A DNA stretch of 64,000 nt from Companilactobacillus suantsaicola. GTDB lineage: Bacteria; Bacillota; Bacilli; Lactobacillales; Lactobacillaceae. The stretch spans positions 1 to 64,000 of the forward strand of contig NZ_RKLY01000010.1 in the NCBI RefSeq assembly GCF_004745525.1. Reading direction: 5' to 3'. Positions within the stretch are counted from its first letter, which is position 1. Every line of letters starts with the position of its first letter. Position numbers and translations under genes: made by a program. Below are positions 1 to 7,718 of the stretch, one piece after another. The notes beneath the pieces were generated by a model. That model did no database searches and was not told the DNA's origin. It saw only the letters and a list, made by a program, of their open reading frames with translations.

Positions 1-30
1 AGCCTAAACCAACAATTATAGAAGAAAAAG

Positions 31-65
31 CACTCGACTTTCTGGAAAGAAAGTCGGGTGTTTTT
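31..65 (+). terminator. Rho-independent terminator of an upstream gene
   Basis: A GC-containing hairpin (arms CACTCGACTTTC and GAAAGTCGGGTG) is followed by five T. It presumably ends a transcript that begins left of the window. Confidence 0.8.
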
Positions 66-149
66 GCGTTCTGAAAGAAATCAGAAAATCAATACGGTCG
101 GTTATTTACTGCTTACGTTTTATGATTGGATAAATTTAATGGAAAATAA

Positions 150-212
150 AAGAGGATCTTACTAGGAATGCAGTAATTTTGCTGCAACTTAGTAAGTTCC
201 TCTTATTTTTTA
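150..212. repeat. Family C palindrome, copy 1 (terminator-like)
   Basis: Imperfect palindrome with outer arms AGAGGATCTTACTA and TAGTAAGTTCCTCT and an inner GCAG/CTGC pair, flanked by A and T runs. Related palindromes lie at 3279, 32972 and 58761. It could work as a bidirectional terminator. A family A element starts 125 bp to its right. Confidence 0.65.
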
Positions 213-337
213 TTGTTGTTACTTTTTTAGTTTTGAATAGTAGAACGCAATATCCAATTAAGATATTAAATCCTAAGTCAGAATAGAATCTCTATTCTCA
301 AATGAATGAAAAGCAAATAATTAATAGAACGAAAATT

Positions 338-487
338 CAGTCCGGAATAGCAAAGCCGATTTGGCTCAGATGTGAAATTATTCTTAGCGCTTTAGCGCTT
401 AGAATAAGGCCAAGCTTTGAGATTTTGCGCACTTTGCAAAAGCTCAAAGTGTTGCCGCCAAAATCGGCTTTGCTATGGAGGACGGCA
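338..487 (+). repeat. Family A structured repeat, copy 1
   Basis: About 150 bp that can fold as a three-arm junction. The closing stem pairs AGCAAAGCCGATTT (near 350) with AAATCGGCTTTGCT (near 462). The middle hairpin has arms around GCTTTAGC, and the third hairpin pairs CTTTGAG with CTCAAAG. The ends are CAGTCCGGA and GGAGGACGGCA, close to all other copies. Apparent reading frames across it are not conserved between copies and are not genes. Confidence 0.85.
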
Positions 488-512
488 TACTTAACCTTCA
501 CTCACAAAAGAA

Positions 513-1454
513 CTAATTGAACAATCCACTGAAGAATGAAACGATGCTGTCCCAGATTCTTTGTAGGAAATTGCGGTTTTCTTCGGTGTTTAGATTGTCG
601 AAGATGTTTTTGGCTTTGCTCATGATGTCACTGCTTAACTTTTTAGCTTGTTCCTTAAAGTTGGAATTGTTTAGTGCACCTGAGTCTCTGATTTCTACCA
701 TTAAATTGATGATCTTTTGTTTTTGACTGTTGTTAATAATGTTTTGCAAGTTGTTTTTTTGCAAATTGTTATTAACGATTGTGGTGATTTGGTTAACGGT
801 TACGTTGTCACCTTTGTTAGCAAGGTCTGATTTCATACCGGCAACGGCATTGTTTAGTTGTTTGTCGGAATAACCATCGGTGTTTTTGTTAGCGTCGGTG
901 ATATTGCTTAACACGTTCATTTCTTTTTGAGCGGCATTAACTTGGTTTTGATTTAAAGTTTCACCACTGTCGGCGTATGCGGCATAGATTCCAGCCAGAG
1001 CACCTGATCCATCGATTGGTGTAGCGGATGTTACGTAGATATTGGCATCACTGATACCAGCCGTTACGGCAGCGTTACGGTATTGATCAGCGGTGATAGT
1101 TGTGATGTTGTTTTTACCATTATAATCAACAATTTTCACGTTGATACCTGAGCCAGATGAGGTTTTTTGAATCAAGGCTGAAGACCAAACACCGTTACTG
1201 CTAGTAAAGCTGCTGCCACTTGGATTCAAGTATTTTACTAACGTATCGCCTGTAACGGTAATAGTTTTGTAGTCACCACTGATTTGTGATGATAGAGCAT
1301 CGATTGTTCCTTGTCTTTGACTCGAAGTTAGGGATGTTCCCAGTGTCATAACTGGTTGATCGTTTAAAGTGTCGGCTTTAACTGTTTGAGTTGTAAAGAC
1401 TCCTAAAGTTATGAGTGACACTAGTCCTAATAAAATGATATTTAATTTTTTCAA
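513..1454 (-). CDS. Secreted DUF1002 family protein
   Basis: A 313-residue exported protein of the DUF1002 family, whose molecular role is not established. The N-terminus is a signal peptide (basic MKKLN, hydrophobic core to about residue 22, likely cleavage near VKA-DT at 27-28). The family body starts with the typical MTLGTSLTSSQR stretch. The C-terminal 100 residues are Asn/Lys-rich and end in a hydrophobic IVSFFSGLF tail. The start is TTG, preceded by AAGGAGGAAA at good spacing. The gene is monocistronic and converges on the family A repeat at 338. Expected location is the cell surface or medium. The family call is firm; function is open. Confidence 0.8.
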   Translation of the reverse strand: MKKLNIILLGLVSLITLGVFTTQTVKADTLNDQPVMTLGTSLTSSQRQGTIDALSSQISGDYKTITVTGDTLVKYLNPSGSSFTSSNGVWSSALIQKTSSGSGINVKIVDYNGKNNITTITADQYRNAAVTAGISDANIYVTSATPIDGSGALAGIYAAYADSGETLNQNQVNAAQKEMNVLSNITDANKNTDGYSDKQLNNAVAGMKSDLANKGDNVTVNQITTIVNNNLQKNNLQNIINNSQKQKIINLMVEIRDSGALNNSNFKEQAKKLSSDIMSKAKNIFDNLNTEENRNFLQRIWDSIVSFFSGLFN

Positions 1455-1589
1455 GGTTGTTTCCTCCTTAGGATAATTAAACCAAATATGTGTGAAGAAT
1501 TCGAGAAGATGAGAAAAATTCTATTTGAAGTGTAAATTCTAGTTCATATTAAAATAATAATCAAATTCGATTCGAAAAAATAATAGAAG

Positions 1590-1604
1590 TTGACGTAGCG
1601 TCAA
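1590..1604. promoter_or_regulatory. Palindrome TTGACG-TAG-CGTCAA
   Basis: A perfect 6+6 bp inverted repeat with a 3 bp centre lies in the divergent intergenic region between the DUF1002 gene and the EIIC gene, 28 bp left of the EIIC -35 box. It looks like an operator; the regulator is not identifiable here. Confidence 0.4.
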
Positions 1605-1631
1605 TTATTTACTAAATTTGGTATATACCTA

Positions 1632-1660
1632 TTGAATAAAAGCGGTTGCAAGAATATACT
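1632..1660 (+). promoter_or_regulatory. Promoter of the EIIC gene with internal cre-like site
   Basis: TTGAAT (1632-1637), a 17 bp spacer and TATACT (1655-1660) form a sigma-A promoter. Positions 1636-1650 match the CcpA cre consensus WTGNAANCGNWNNCW with one mismatch and fill the spacer, which suggests catabolite repression. Confidence 0.6.
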
Positions 1661-1704
1661 CATCATGTTATTAAATCGATTTATCAGAAAAGAGGGGAAG
1701 ACTT

Positions 1705-2943
1705 TTGAGAAAATTTATGGATTGGTTGCAGAATAAAATCATGCCACCAATGTCAAAGGTCGGAAATAACAAATATCTTGTCTCGATTCGTAATGGGTTA
1801 GTACTCACTCTGCCAGCTATTATCAGTGGTAGTGTCTTCTTGATTATCGGAAATATTCCTATTACTGCTTGGGCAAATTTCATCAAACCATATATGAATA
1901 TGATTGGGGTTGCTGTTAACGGATCGTTTGGAATCATTTCGTTGTTGGCAGCAATTGGGATTGGTTATGAACTTGCCAAACAATTGGACATCGATGCAAT
2001 CTCTGGTGCTGGACTCTCGACGATGGCATTTGTGATTGTTTCGTTCAACGATAAGTTCAAATTAGATGTTAATAATTTTTCATCTTCTGGGTTATTTACT
2101 GCTATTATTACGGCAATGATTTCGGTTTCAATTTTGAACTTCTTCATCAAAAAGAACATTGTCATTAAGTTGCCAAACGGAGTTCCAACCGCTGTTTCCA
2201 ACTCATTTGTTTCACTATTACCAGGTTTTGTGATTTTAGTATTGTTCTGGTTCATCAGAATGCCACTACATATCGATATCAACCTAGTAATTCAATCAAT
2301 TTTCCATCCATTGCTATTTGCGATGAACACATTACCAGGAATTCTCGTCTACACATTCCTAGTCAGCCTACTTTGGGTCTGCGGTATCCACGGTGACATG
2401 ACTTTGGAAGGAATTGCCGATCCAATTTTCCTACAATTCCTAGCCGCAAACGGAACAGCCTTCGCACATCACCAGCCATTACCCTATGCGACCGCCGCTG
2501 GATTTTCTAGTTTGATGGTTAACGTTGGTGGTACTGGGGCCACAATTACGTTAGTTGTTTTAATGTTGTTCTCAAAGAGTAAAACCTATCGAGATCTCGG
2601 ACGAGTTGCCTTTCCGGGTGCCTTGTTTGAAATTAACGAACCGGTTATCTTTGGATTTCCTATCGTTATGAATCCATTGACGATGATTCCATTTATCGTG
2701 ATTCCCTTGATTTTAGCTACCGGCAGTTATATTTTGATCAGCTTAGGTTTAATGAATGCCCCAGTAGCGATGGTTCCTTGGACAATGCCACCAATTATCG
2801 GACCATTGATGGCTACTGGCTGGGATTGGCGTGCCGCTGTTTGGTCAGCCATCGAGTTAGTTTTAGCTGGAGCAATGTACTATCCATTCTTCAAAGTTGC
2901 TGAAAAAGGAATGCTTGCTAAAGAAAAAACAACTGAAAATTAG
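1705..2943 (+). CDS. PTS EIIC, lactose/cellobiose family, standing alone
   Basis: A 412-residue polytopic EIIC permease of the lactose/cellobiose (CelB) class, which translocates a sugar that partner EIIA/EIIB proteins phosphorylate. Length fits the family. Typical signatures are INEPVIFGFPIVMNP (near residue 310) and the C-terminal YYPFFKVAEKG. The start is TTG with AGAGGGGA upstream. No EIIA, EIIB or phospho-glycosidase is adjacent, so it must borrow EIIA/EIIB from another locus. The substrate could be a beta-glucoside or chitobiose-type disaccharide and cannot be fixed from sequence. The cre-like site in its promoter suggests repression by preferred sugars. Confidence 0.88.
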   Translation: MRKFMDWLQNKIMPPMSKVGNNKYLVSIRNGLVLTLPAIISGSVFLIIGNIPITAWANFIKPYMNMIGVAVNGSFGIISLLAAIGIGYELAKQLDIDAISGAGLSTMAFVIVSFNDKFKLDVNNFSSSGLFTAIITAMISVSILNFFIKKNIVIKLPNGVPTAVSNSFVSLLPGFVILVLFWFIRMPLHIDINLVIQSIFHPLLFAMNTLPGILVYTFLVSLLWVCGIHGDMTLEGIADPIFLQFLAANGTAFAHHQPLPYATAAGFSSLMVNVGGTGATITLVVLMLFSKSKTYRDLGRVAFPGALFEINEPVIFGFPIVMNPLTMIPFIVIPLILATGSYILISLGLMNAPVAMVPWTMPPIIGPLMATGWDWRAAVWSAIELVLAGAMYYPFFKVAEKGMLAKEKTTEN

Positions 2944-2974
2944 TTTTGATTCTCTTTGGTTGATGGTGGTTAGA

Positions 2975-3139
2975 TGCCGTCTTCCGTAACAACTCGGGGA
3001 AACGCTGGAACGCTGTCGGCACAACTTGGAGCCAATTCCAAGAGCGGGAATTGTCTTCAAGATTGGCCTTCTAGTAAGCGATAAATCGCTAACTAGAATA
3101 TGACGGCTGAGCATTTCCCCGAGTTGTTGCTCCAGACTA
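2975..3139 (-). repeat. Family A structured repeat, copy 2 (only inverted copy)
   Basis: Read on the minus strand it has the ends TAGTCTGGA and CGGAAGACGGCA. The closing stem is AACAACTCGGGGAAA/TTTCCCCGAGTTGTT, different from copy 1 but equally self-complementary. The third arm (CTTGAAGACAATTCC paired to GGAATTGGCTCCAAG) resembles that of copy 3. It lies 31 bp after the EIIC stop codon, in the opposite orientation. Confidence 0.85.
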
Positions 3140-3278
3140 GAATGCAGATCTATGCAATATTTTGGTGAATTCTGATTGGAATACTATATCTATTTGGAAC
3201 TAGGTGTTGAACTGATTTATAGTTTGGATACATTATAATCATTTGAACTTTCGTTAGTAAAATTTCATAAAAAATAAT

Positions 3279-3336
3279 AGAAGACATTACTAGAGATGTA
3301 GGAGATTGCTGCATACTAGTGATGTCTTCTTTTTTT
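3279..3336. repeat. Family C palindrome, copy 2
   Basis: Arms AGAAGACATTACTAG and CTAGTGATGTCTTCT enclose a short loop and are followed by seven T. It has the same size and layout as the palindromes at 150, 32972 and 58761, but its outer arms have changed on both sides. A family A repeat follows 125 bp later. Confidence 0.65.
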
Positions 3337-3461
3337 ATGCTGCTCATACTTCTATTCAGAATAGGGAAAGTAATCTAATCATAAAAATATCAAGCACTAT
3401 ATATGAATAGAATCAGTATCCCTAAATGAATGGAAAGCAAATAAATCATAAAAGTGAAATT

Positions 3462-3624
3462 CAGTCCGGAATAGCAAAGCCGATTTGGCTCAGATGTGAA
3501 ATTCTGCTTAATGCTTTAGCATTTAGCAGAAGGTCGAGCTTGAAGACAATTTCCGGTTTTGAAATTGGCTCCAAGTCGGCCCACATCGTTCCAGCCAAAA
3601 TCGGCTTTGCTATGGAGGACGGCA
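3462..3624 (+). repeat. Family A structured repeat, copy 3
   Basis: The closing stem equals that of copy 1 (AGCAAAGCCGATTT/AAATCGGCTTTGCT). The third arm (CTTGAAGACAATTTCC...GAAATTGGCTCCAAG) instead matches copy 2. The copy is thus a mosaic, as if arms were exchanged between copies. It ends 136 bp before the ddl start codon. Confidence 0.85.
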
Positions 3625-3760
3625 TACCACTACCACCAACAAATAAAACTTACTAAATTACCATCAAAAAAATAGTAATTAATGCTGGTTTGTGCTATTC
3701 TGTAGGTTCTAGGAATACGCTTAAGTACATAATTAAATAAAAAGGATTAGGTGAAACACA

Positions 3761-4816
3761 ATGAAAATTGTCGTTCTTTCAGGCGGAAGAAGTACAGAAA
3801 GAAATGTTTCTTTATCTTCCGGAGTTAAAATCACCAACGCACTACGTAGTAAAGGTTACGAAGTAGCTTACGTTGATTCATTCTTAGGTATGGATATTGC
3901 AGAAGATCAAATCGATGATCTTTTCACAACCGAACCAGAAGATGAAACAAATTTAGTTATTGATGATGAAGTCTTAACTGACGAAAAAATCAATGCACTT
4001 CGTACCGATGGAACTATCGGTCTTCTAGGCAAGAATGTTCTAAATATTTGTCGTCACGCTGATATTGTCTACATGGGACTTCACGGTGAAGATGGCGAAA
4101 ATGGTAAGATGCAGGCAGTCTTTGATGTCTTCGATATTAAGTATACTGGTAGTGGAACATTAGCTTCTGGTCTTGCTATGGATAAGAAGTATTCAAAAGA
4201 AATCTTCGTTCAAGCAAATATCCCAACAGCTAAGTTCACAACTACAAAAACTGATAAGATTTTGTCAGAAGATATTCCATTCAACTATCCAATGGTTGTT
4301 AAACCATCTAACGGTGGTTCAAGTGTTGGTACACATATCGTTGAGAACGCAACTGAATTAAGAGAAAACGTTGCTGACGCTTTGAGATTTGATAGTGAAG
4401 TTTTAATTGAAGAATATATCAAAGGTAGAGAATTTTCCGTTGCTATCGTTGATGGACTAGTTTTACCAGCCGTTGAAATTACCGTTGATACTGGTTGGTA
4501 CGATTTCCAACACAAATTCCAAGCTAACAATGTGACACATTTCATCACACCACCAGAAAACTTGGATGACGAACTTCATACTAAGATGCAAGCTTTGACA
4601 AAGAAGACGTTTGAAGCCTTAGGTATGAGCAATTATGGTCGAGTGGACTTCTTGTTGCGTGATGGCCAATTATATGTCATGGAAGCCAATACTTTACCAG
4701 GTATGACCCCATTGTCATTGATGCCAAGAGAAGCAGAAGCTGCCGGCATTTCTTACGCTGATTTGTGTGAGAGAATTATTAAGAGCAAAATGCATTACTA
4801 CGAAACTAAAAGATAA
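3761..4816 (+). CDS. ddl: D-alanine ligase, predicted D-Ala-D-Lac type
   Basis: A 351-residue ATP-grasp ligase that joins D-Ala to a second residue for the peptidoglycan stem peptide. Family features are GGRSTERNVSLSSG (7-20), HGEDGENG (108-115), YTGSGTLASGLAMDK (128-142), VVKPSNGGSSVGT (179-191) and the metal ligands in RVDF (D296) and VMEAN (E308, N310). In the omega loop the sequence WYDFQHKF (246-253) has Phe where D-Ala-D-Ala ligases carry Tyr (E. coli DdlB Tyr216). Phe at this place is the known mark of D-Ala-D-Lac ligases and intrinsic vancomycin resistance in lactobacilli and Leuconostoc. The ATG has AGGATTAGGTGA upstream. A terminator follows directly, so the gene is monocistronic. 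Confidence 0.92.
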   Translation: MKIVVLSGGRSTERNVSLSSGVKITNALRSKGYEVAYVDSFLGMDIAEDQIDDLFTTEPEDETNLVIDDEVLTDEKINALRTDGTIGLLGKNVLNICRHADIVYMGLHGEDGENGKMQAVFDVFDIKYTGSGTLASGLAMDKKYSKEIFVQANIPTAKFTTTKTDKILSEDIPFNYPMVVKPSNGGSSVGTHIVENATELRENVADALRFDSEVLIEEYIKGREFSVAIVDGLVLPAVEITVDTGWYDFQHKFQANNVTHFITPPENLDDELHTKMQALTKKTFEALGMSNYGRVDFLLRDGQLYVMEANTLPGMTPLSLMPREAEAAGISYADLCERIIKSKMHYYETKR

Positions 4817-4821
4817 TAAAA

Positions 4822-4854
4822 AACAGTTAGGTCGATTGATCTAACTGTTTTTTT
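4822..4854 (+). terminator. Terminator of ddl
   Basis: Arms AACAGTTAG and CTAACTGTT with a run of T, 5 bp after the ddl stop codon. Confidence 0.85.
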
Positions 4855-5029
4855 GTTAAAAAAATTTACAATGTAAAATTTTAGTTATTTAGCATTTTTC
4901 ACGGTCATTTTCTGTTACTATGAGCGAGTGCAAGGGTAGGGTAAATTTATTTTGTGGGGGATTAATCATTCCTTATACCAAAATAAGTTTTTTTAATGAC
5001 AAAATGGTGATTAATTGTTGATTGGGATG

Positions 5030-5058
5030 TGGTATAGACCAGTAATTAATGCTATAAT
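5030..5058 (+). promoter_or_regulatory. nagA promoter with NagR-type (dre) operator
   Basis: TGGTATAGACCA (5030-5041) matches the TGGTCTAGACCA core of the GntR/HutC-family NagR (YvoA/DasR) operator with one change. It occupies the place of the -35 box. An extended -10 element, TGCTATAAT, sits at 5050-5058. A repressor released by amino-sugar phosphates would block this promoter; that is inference from the operator class. Confidence 0.7.
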
Positions 5059-5092
5059 GAAATCGTTAAAACAATTAAGGAGAGACTGGATA

Positions 5093-6253
5093 ATGTCATA
5101 TTATATTCATGCTAAAAAGTTCTTTTTGAAAAACGCTACTGAAAACGGTGGTTATCTAGAAGTTACAGATGACGGTAAGTTTGGTAGTTTCTACACGGAA
5201 GAAATGGGTAAACCAGAGGGTAAGATTGTCGACTACTCAGACAAATTTATTGCTCCTGGTCTTGTTGACACTCACATTCATGGTCTATGTGGTCATGATG
5301 TTATGGATGATGATTTTGACAAACTAAATGAAATGTCAGAAGGCTTGTTAAAGGCCGGTGTTACTTCATGGTTGCCAACAACATTAACAGCTTCACATGA
5401 CCAACTAAAACATATTTGTCAAACAATCGGTGACAATTATAAGAAGGCCACTGGTGCTAAGATTCAAGGTATTCATTTTGAAGGTCCTTTCTATACAGAA
5501 AAGCATAAAGGTGCTCAAAATCCTAAGTACTTCAGAGATCCAGATGCTGAAGAATTCAAAGACTGGCAAGATGCTGCTCACGGTATGATCAAGAAGATTT
5601 CTATTGCCCCAGAAAGAAAAGGCTCAGTAGAATTCACTAAGGAAGTTGCTTCAGATGATGTTGCTGTTTACCTTGGTCACAGTGATGCTACTTTTGAACA
5701 AGCAAAGGCTTGTGTTGAAGCAGGCGCTACAGGATTCACACATACATATAACGGTATGAGCGGCTTAAACCACAGATTACCAGGAATGGTCGGCGCAGCT
5801 CTTTCAATGAAATTAGTTGACGACGAATTGATTTGTGATGGACACCACGTAAATCCATTTGCTGCTAGAGTAGTTATCGAAAAGAAAGGCGCAGAACACG
5901 TTGCCTTGATTACAGATTGTATGCGTGCCGGATTGATGCCAGAAGGTAATTATGTCCTAGGTGAATTACCAGTTATCGTTAAAGACGGAACAGCCAGATT
6001 AACTGATGAAACACACAACTTAGCCGGTTCAATCTTACTTCTTAAGGATGCTATCAAGAACGTTGTTGACTGGAACATTGCAACTGATGAAGAAGCTATC
6101 GAAATGGCAACATACACAGCTGCAACAAGTTCAAAGATCGGCGACAAATGTGGTGTAATTGCTGAAGGTAGAGATGCTGACTTTATCGTATTAGATGACG
6201 ATATGAGTTTGGAAGAAACATACTTAGACGGAGTTTCACGTTACCAAGCATAG
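5093..6253 (+). CDS. nagA: N-acetylglucosamine-6-phosphate deacetylase
   Basis: A 386-residue cytoplasmic amidohydrolase that converts GlcNAc-6-P to glucosamine-6-P and acetate, feeding cell-wall recycling and amino-sugar catabolism. Metal and substrate residues are present: HIH (61-63), HFEGPF with E130, LGHS (H196), HTYNGMSGLNHR (H217) and ITDCMRAG (catalytic D275). I chose the ATG at 5093 because AAGGAGAG lies just upstream. A longer in-frame start at 5015 would run through the promoter and operator. No nagB or nagR is adjacent. A family B structured element begins 3 nt after the stop codon. Confidence 0.95.
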   Translation: MSYYIHAKKFFLKNATENGGYLEVTDDGKFGSFYTEEMGKPEGKIVDYSDKFIAPGLVDTHIHGLCGHDVMDDDFDKLNEMSEGLLKAGVTSWLPTTLTASHDQLKHICQTIGDNYKKATGAKIQGIHFEGPFYTEKHKGAQNPKYFRDPDAEEFKDWQDAAHGMIKKISIAPERKGSVEFTKEVASDDVAVYLGHSDATFEQAKACVEAGATGFTHTYNGMSGLNHRLPGMVGAALSMKLVDDELICDGHHVNPFAARVVIEKKGAEHVALITDCMRAGLMPEGNYVLGELPVIVKDGTARLTDETHNLAGSILLLKDAIKNVVDWNIATDEEAIEMATYTAATSSKIGDKCGVIAEGRDADFIVLDDDMSLEETYLDGVSRYQA

Positions 6254-6256
6254 ATT

Positions 6257-6385
6257 AGAGCGTGGAGCAGGCCCGCTTAGGACTTGGCAGATAGCCTAGC
6301 TTCACGAATTATCCGCGCACTTTGCGGATGATTTGGGAAGCGTAGCTATATGTCCAAGTCCTGGCCTGCGGAACGCGTTTTAGCT
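6257..6385 (+). repeat. Family B structured repeat, copy 1 (3' UTR of nagA)
   Basis: About 130 bp with conserved ends AGAGCGTGGAGCAGGCC and GGCCTGCGGAACGCG. The next stem is AGGACTTGG/CCAAGTCCT. An inner block (TCACGAATTA...GATTTGGGAA) holds a hairpin with arms ATCCGCGCA and TGCGGAT. Related copies are at 25445, 55273 and 55404. Confidence 0.8.
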
Positions 6386-6460
6386 ATTCCGCATAGAACC
6401 ATGGTTAAAAAACAAAAGAACTAATTCTATCTAATATCAAAAAAAAACCCAAAACCAAAA

Positions 6461-6495
6461 AACCGAGGTCTACCACATAGACACCTCGGCTTTTT
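6461..6495 (+). terminator. Terminator downstream of nagA
   Basis: Arms ACCGAGGTCTA and TAGACACCTCGGC followed by TTTTT, about 75 bp beyond the family B element. Confidence 0.8.
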
Positions 6496-6542
6496 AGTCC
6501 CTTGCATAACTGTTGTATACTCTATTTATCAGGAGGATTAAG

Positions 6543-7286
6543 ATGAATAAAAAAATTGTTGCTCATAGAGGAATACCAACATTAGCACCTGAAAATACCA
6601 TGGCTTCATTCAATGAAGTGGTTAATCGTGATGTTAAATGGATCGAAACTGACTTGAGTATTACTAAGGATGAAAAGGTTTTTGTCATTCATGACGATAA
6701 GTTAAACAGAACAACTAATCAATCTGGTTCAATCGAGACCGTTGATAGTGACACTGTTGAAAAAGCTGATGCTGGTTACTGGTTCGCGGAAAAATTCCGT
6801 GGTGAGAAGGTACCTACTTTAGATCAACTAATTGATTTTCTTAATATTCATAAAATTAATGCCAATATCGAATTAAAAGGTGTTGTCGGGGACAATGCTA
6901 ATTACTTAGCTGACCGCTTGGTGGAAGAATTTGCCAAAGCCTTAGATCGATTGGATGAACATGTGGAATTGATCATTTCTAGTTTCAATCCCATCATGTT
7001 GGAAAAAATGTATAAAGTTAGACCTGATTTGAAGTATGCTGTTTTGTTCAGTCGGGCTACTTTAGGTGATGATTGGAATTTAGTTATGCAAGCTTGTCAT
7101 GCTAAAATCGTTCATCCCGAAGGTGCTGGTTTAACTGAAGAAAAAGTTAAGCAAATGAAGGATTACGGTTATGAGATCAATGCATGGACAGTTGATGACA
7201 TTAATCGTGCCCAAAAATTGTTGAACTGGGGTGTTGATGGCATTATCACCAACATCGCAGACAGAATGTTATTTTTAGAAGATTAA
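6543..7286 (+). CDS. Glycerophosphodiester phosphodiesterase
   Basis: A 247-residue GDPD-family enzyme that hydrolyses glycerophosphodiesters to glycerol-3-phosphate and an alcohol. The TIM-barrel signatures are at the N-terminus: AHRG (7-10), PENT (16-19), WIETDL and VIHDDKLNRTT; a distal NAWTVDD motif follows. It has no signal peptide and is probably cytoplasmic (UgpQ-like). The ATG follows AGGAGGATTAAG closely; a start 30 bp upstream would place this Shine-Dalgarno inside the gene. It is monocistronic between terminators at 6461 and 7307. Confidence 0.92.
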   Translation: MNKKIVAHRGIPTLAPENTMASFNEVVNRDVKWIETDLSITKDEKVFVIHDDKLNRTTNQSGSIETVDSDTVEKADAGYWFAEKFRGEKVPTLDQLIDFLNIHKINANIELKGVVGDNANYLADRLVEEFAKALDRLDEHVELIISSFNPIMLEKMYKVRPDLKYAVLFSRATLGDDWNLVMQACHAKIVHPEGAGLTEEKVKQMKDYGYEINAWTVDDINRAQKLLNWGVDGIITNIADRMLFLED

Positions 7287-7306
7287 AAATTTGAACAAAC
7301 AAATAG

Positions 7307-7351
7307 CCTCGAAAAAGTTGGTATCGGAAACTTTTTCGGGGCCTTTTTGTC
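7307..7351 (+). terminator. Terminator of the GDPD gene
   Basis: Arms GCCTCGAAAAAGTT and AACTTTTTCGGGGC followed by a T run. Confidence 0.85.
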
Positions 7352-7718
7352 TAGACAAATTTCTTTTTTCGGAGGATTCATCGTAATAATAAATGACAGT
7401 TTCAGTTCTTAGAAGGGACAAGAACTTACTTAGAACACATGATTTATCTAATATCATTTGCTGATACAACAAAATCTTTAATTAAATTGATTTTGTATCA
7501 TCTCCATTTCAACCCGTTTTTTTGTAACTATCCCGTTCATTACAAATACCGCGACTACGATTGATCAATCGGTGACATTTTGGTATGTGTAAGCTCACAA
7601 AGTGAGTCTTCGAAGAAGAGAGACACCACCTTCTGTCTACTGTTCCTCTTACTTTCAAGTATAAACACCAGTATCGATATTCCAAGATATGAACCGTATA
7701 TCATACTTATTGTCAAAA
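7352..7718. other. Gene-free stretch with two hairpins
   Basis: I see no supported gene here. It holds a hairpin at 7463-7499 (GATACAACAAAATC against GATTTTGTATC) and a short AAGCTCAC/GTGAGTCTT stem at 7591-7610. Either could end or process the transcript of the surface-protein gene coming from the right, but neither has a clear T run. Confidence 0.4.

Noticed and set aside
302-520. 72-codon open frame on the plus strand
   Set aside because: It lies in the family A repeat. The frame is not kept in other copies, and changes between copies follow base pairing and not codons. The same holds for frames at 2863-3114, 3426-3656 and 33183-33377.
5015-5092. Longer N-terminus for NagA from a TTG at 5015
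   Set aside because: The extension would contain the NagR-type operator and the -10 box. The ATG at 5093 has a good ribosome site and gives the normal family length.
7275-7472. 65-codon minus-strand frame
   Set aside because: It overlaps the end and the terminator of the GDPD gene, has no ribosome site, and its composition does not look coding.
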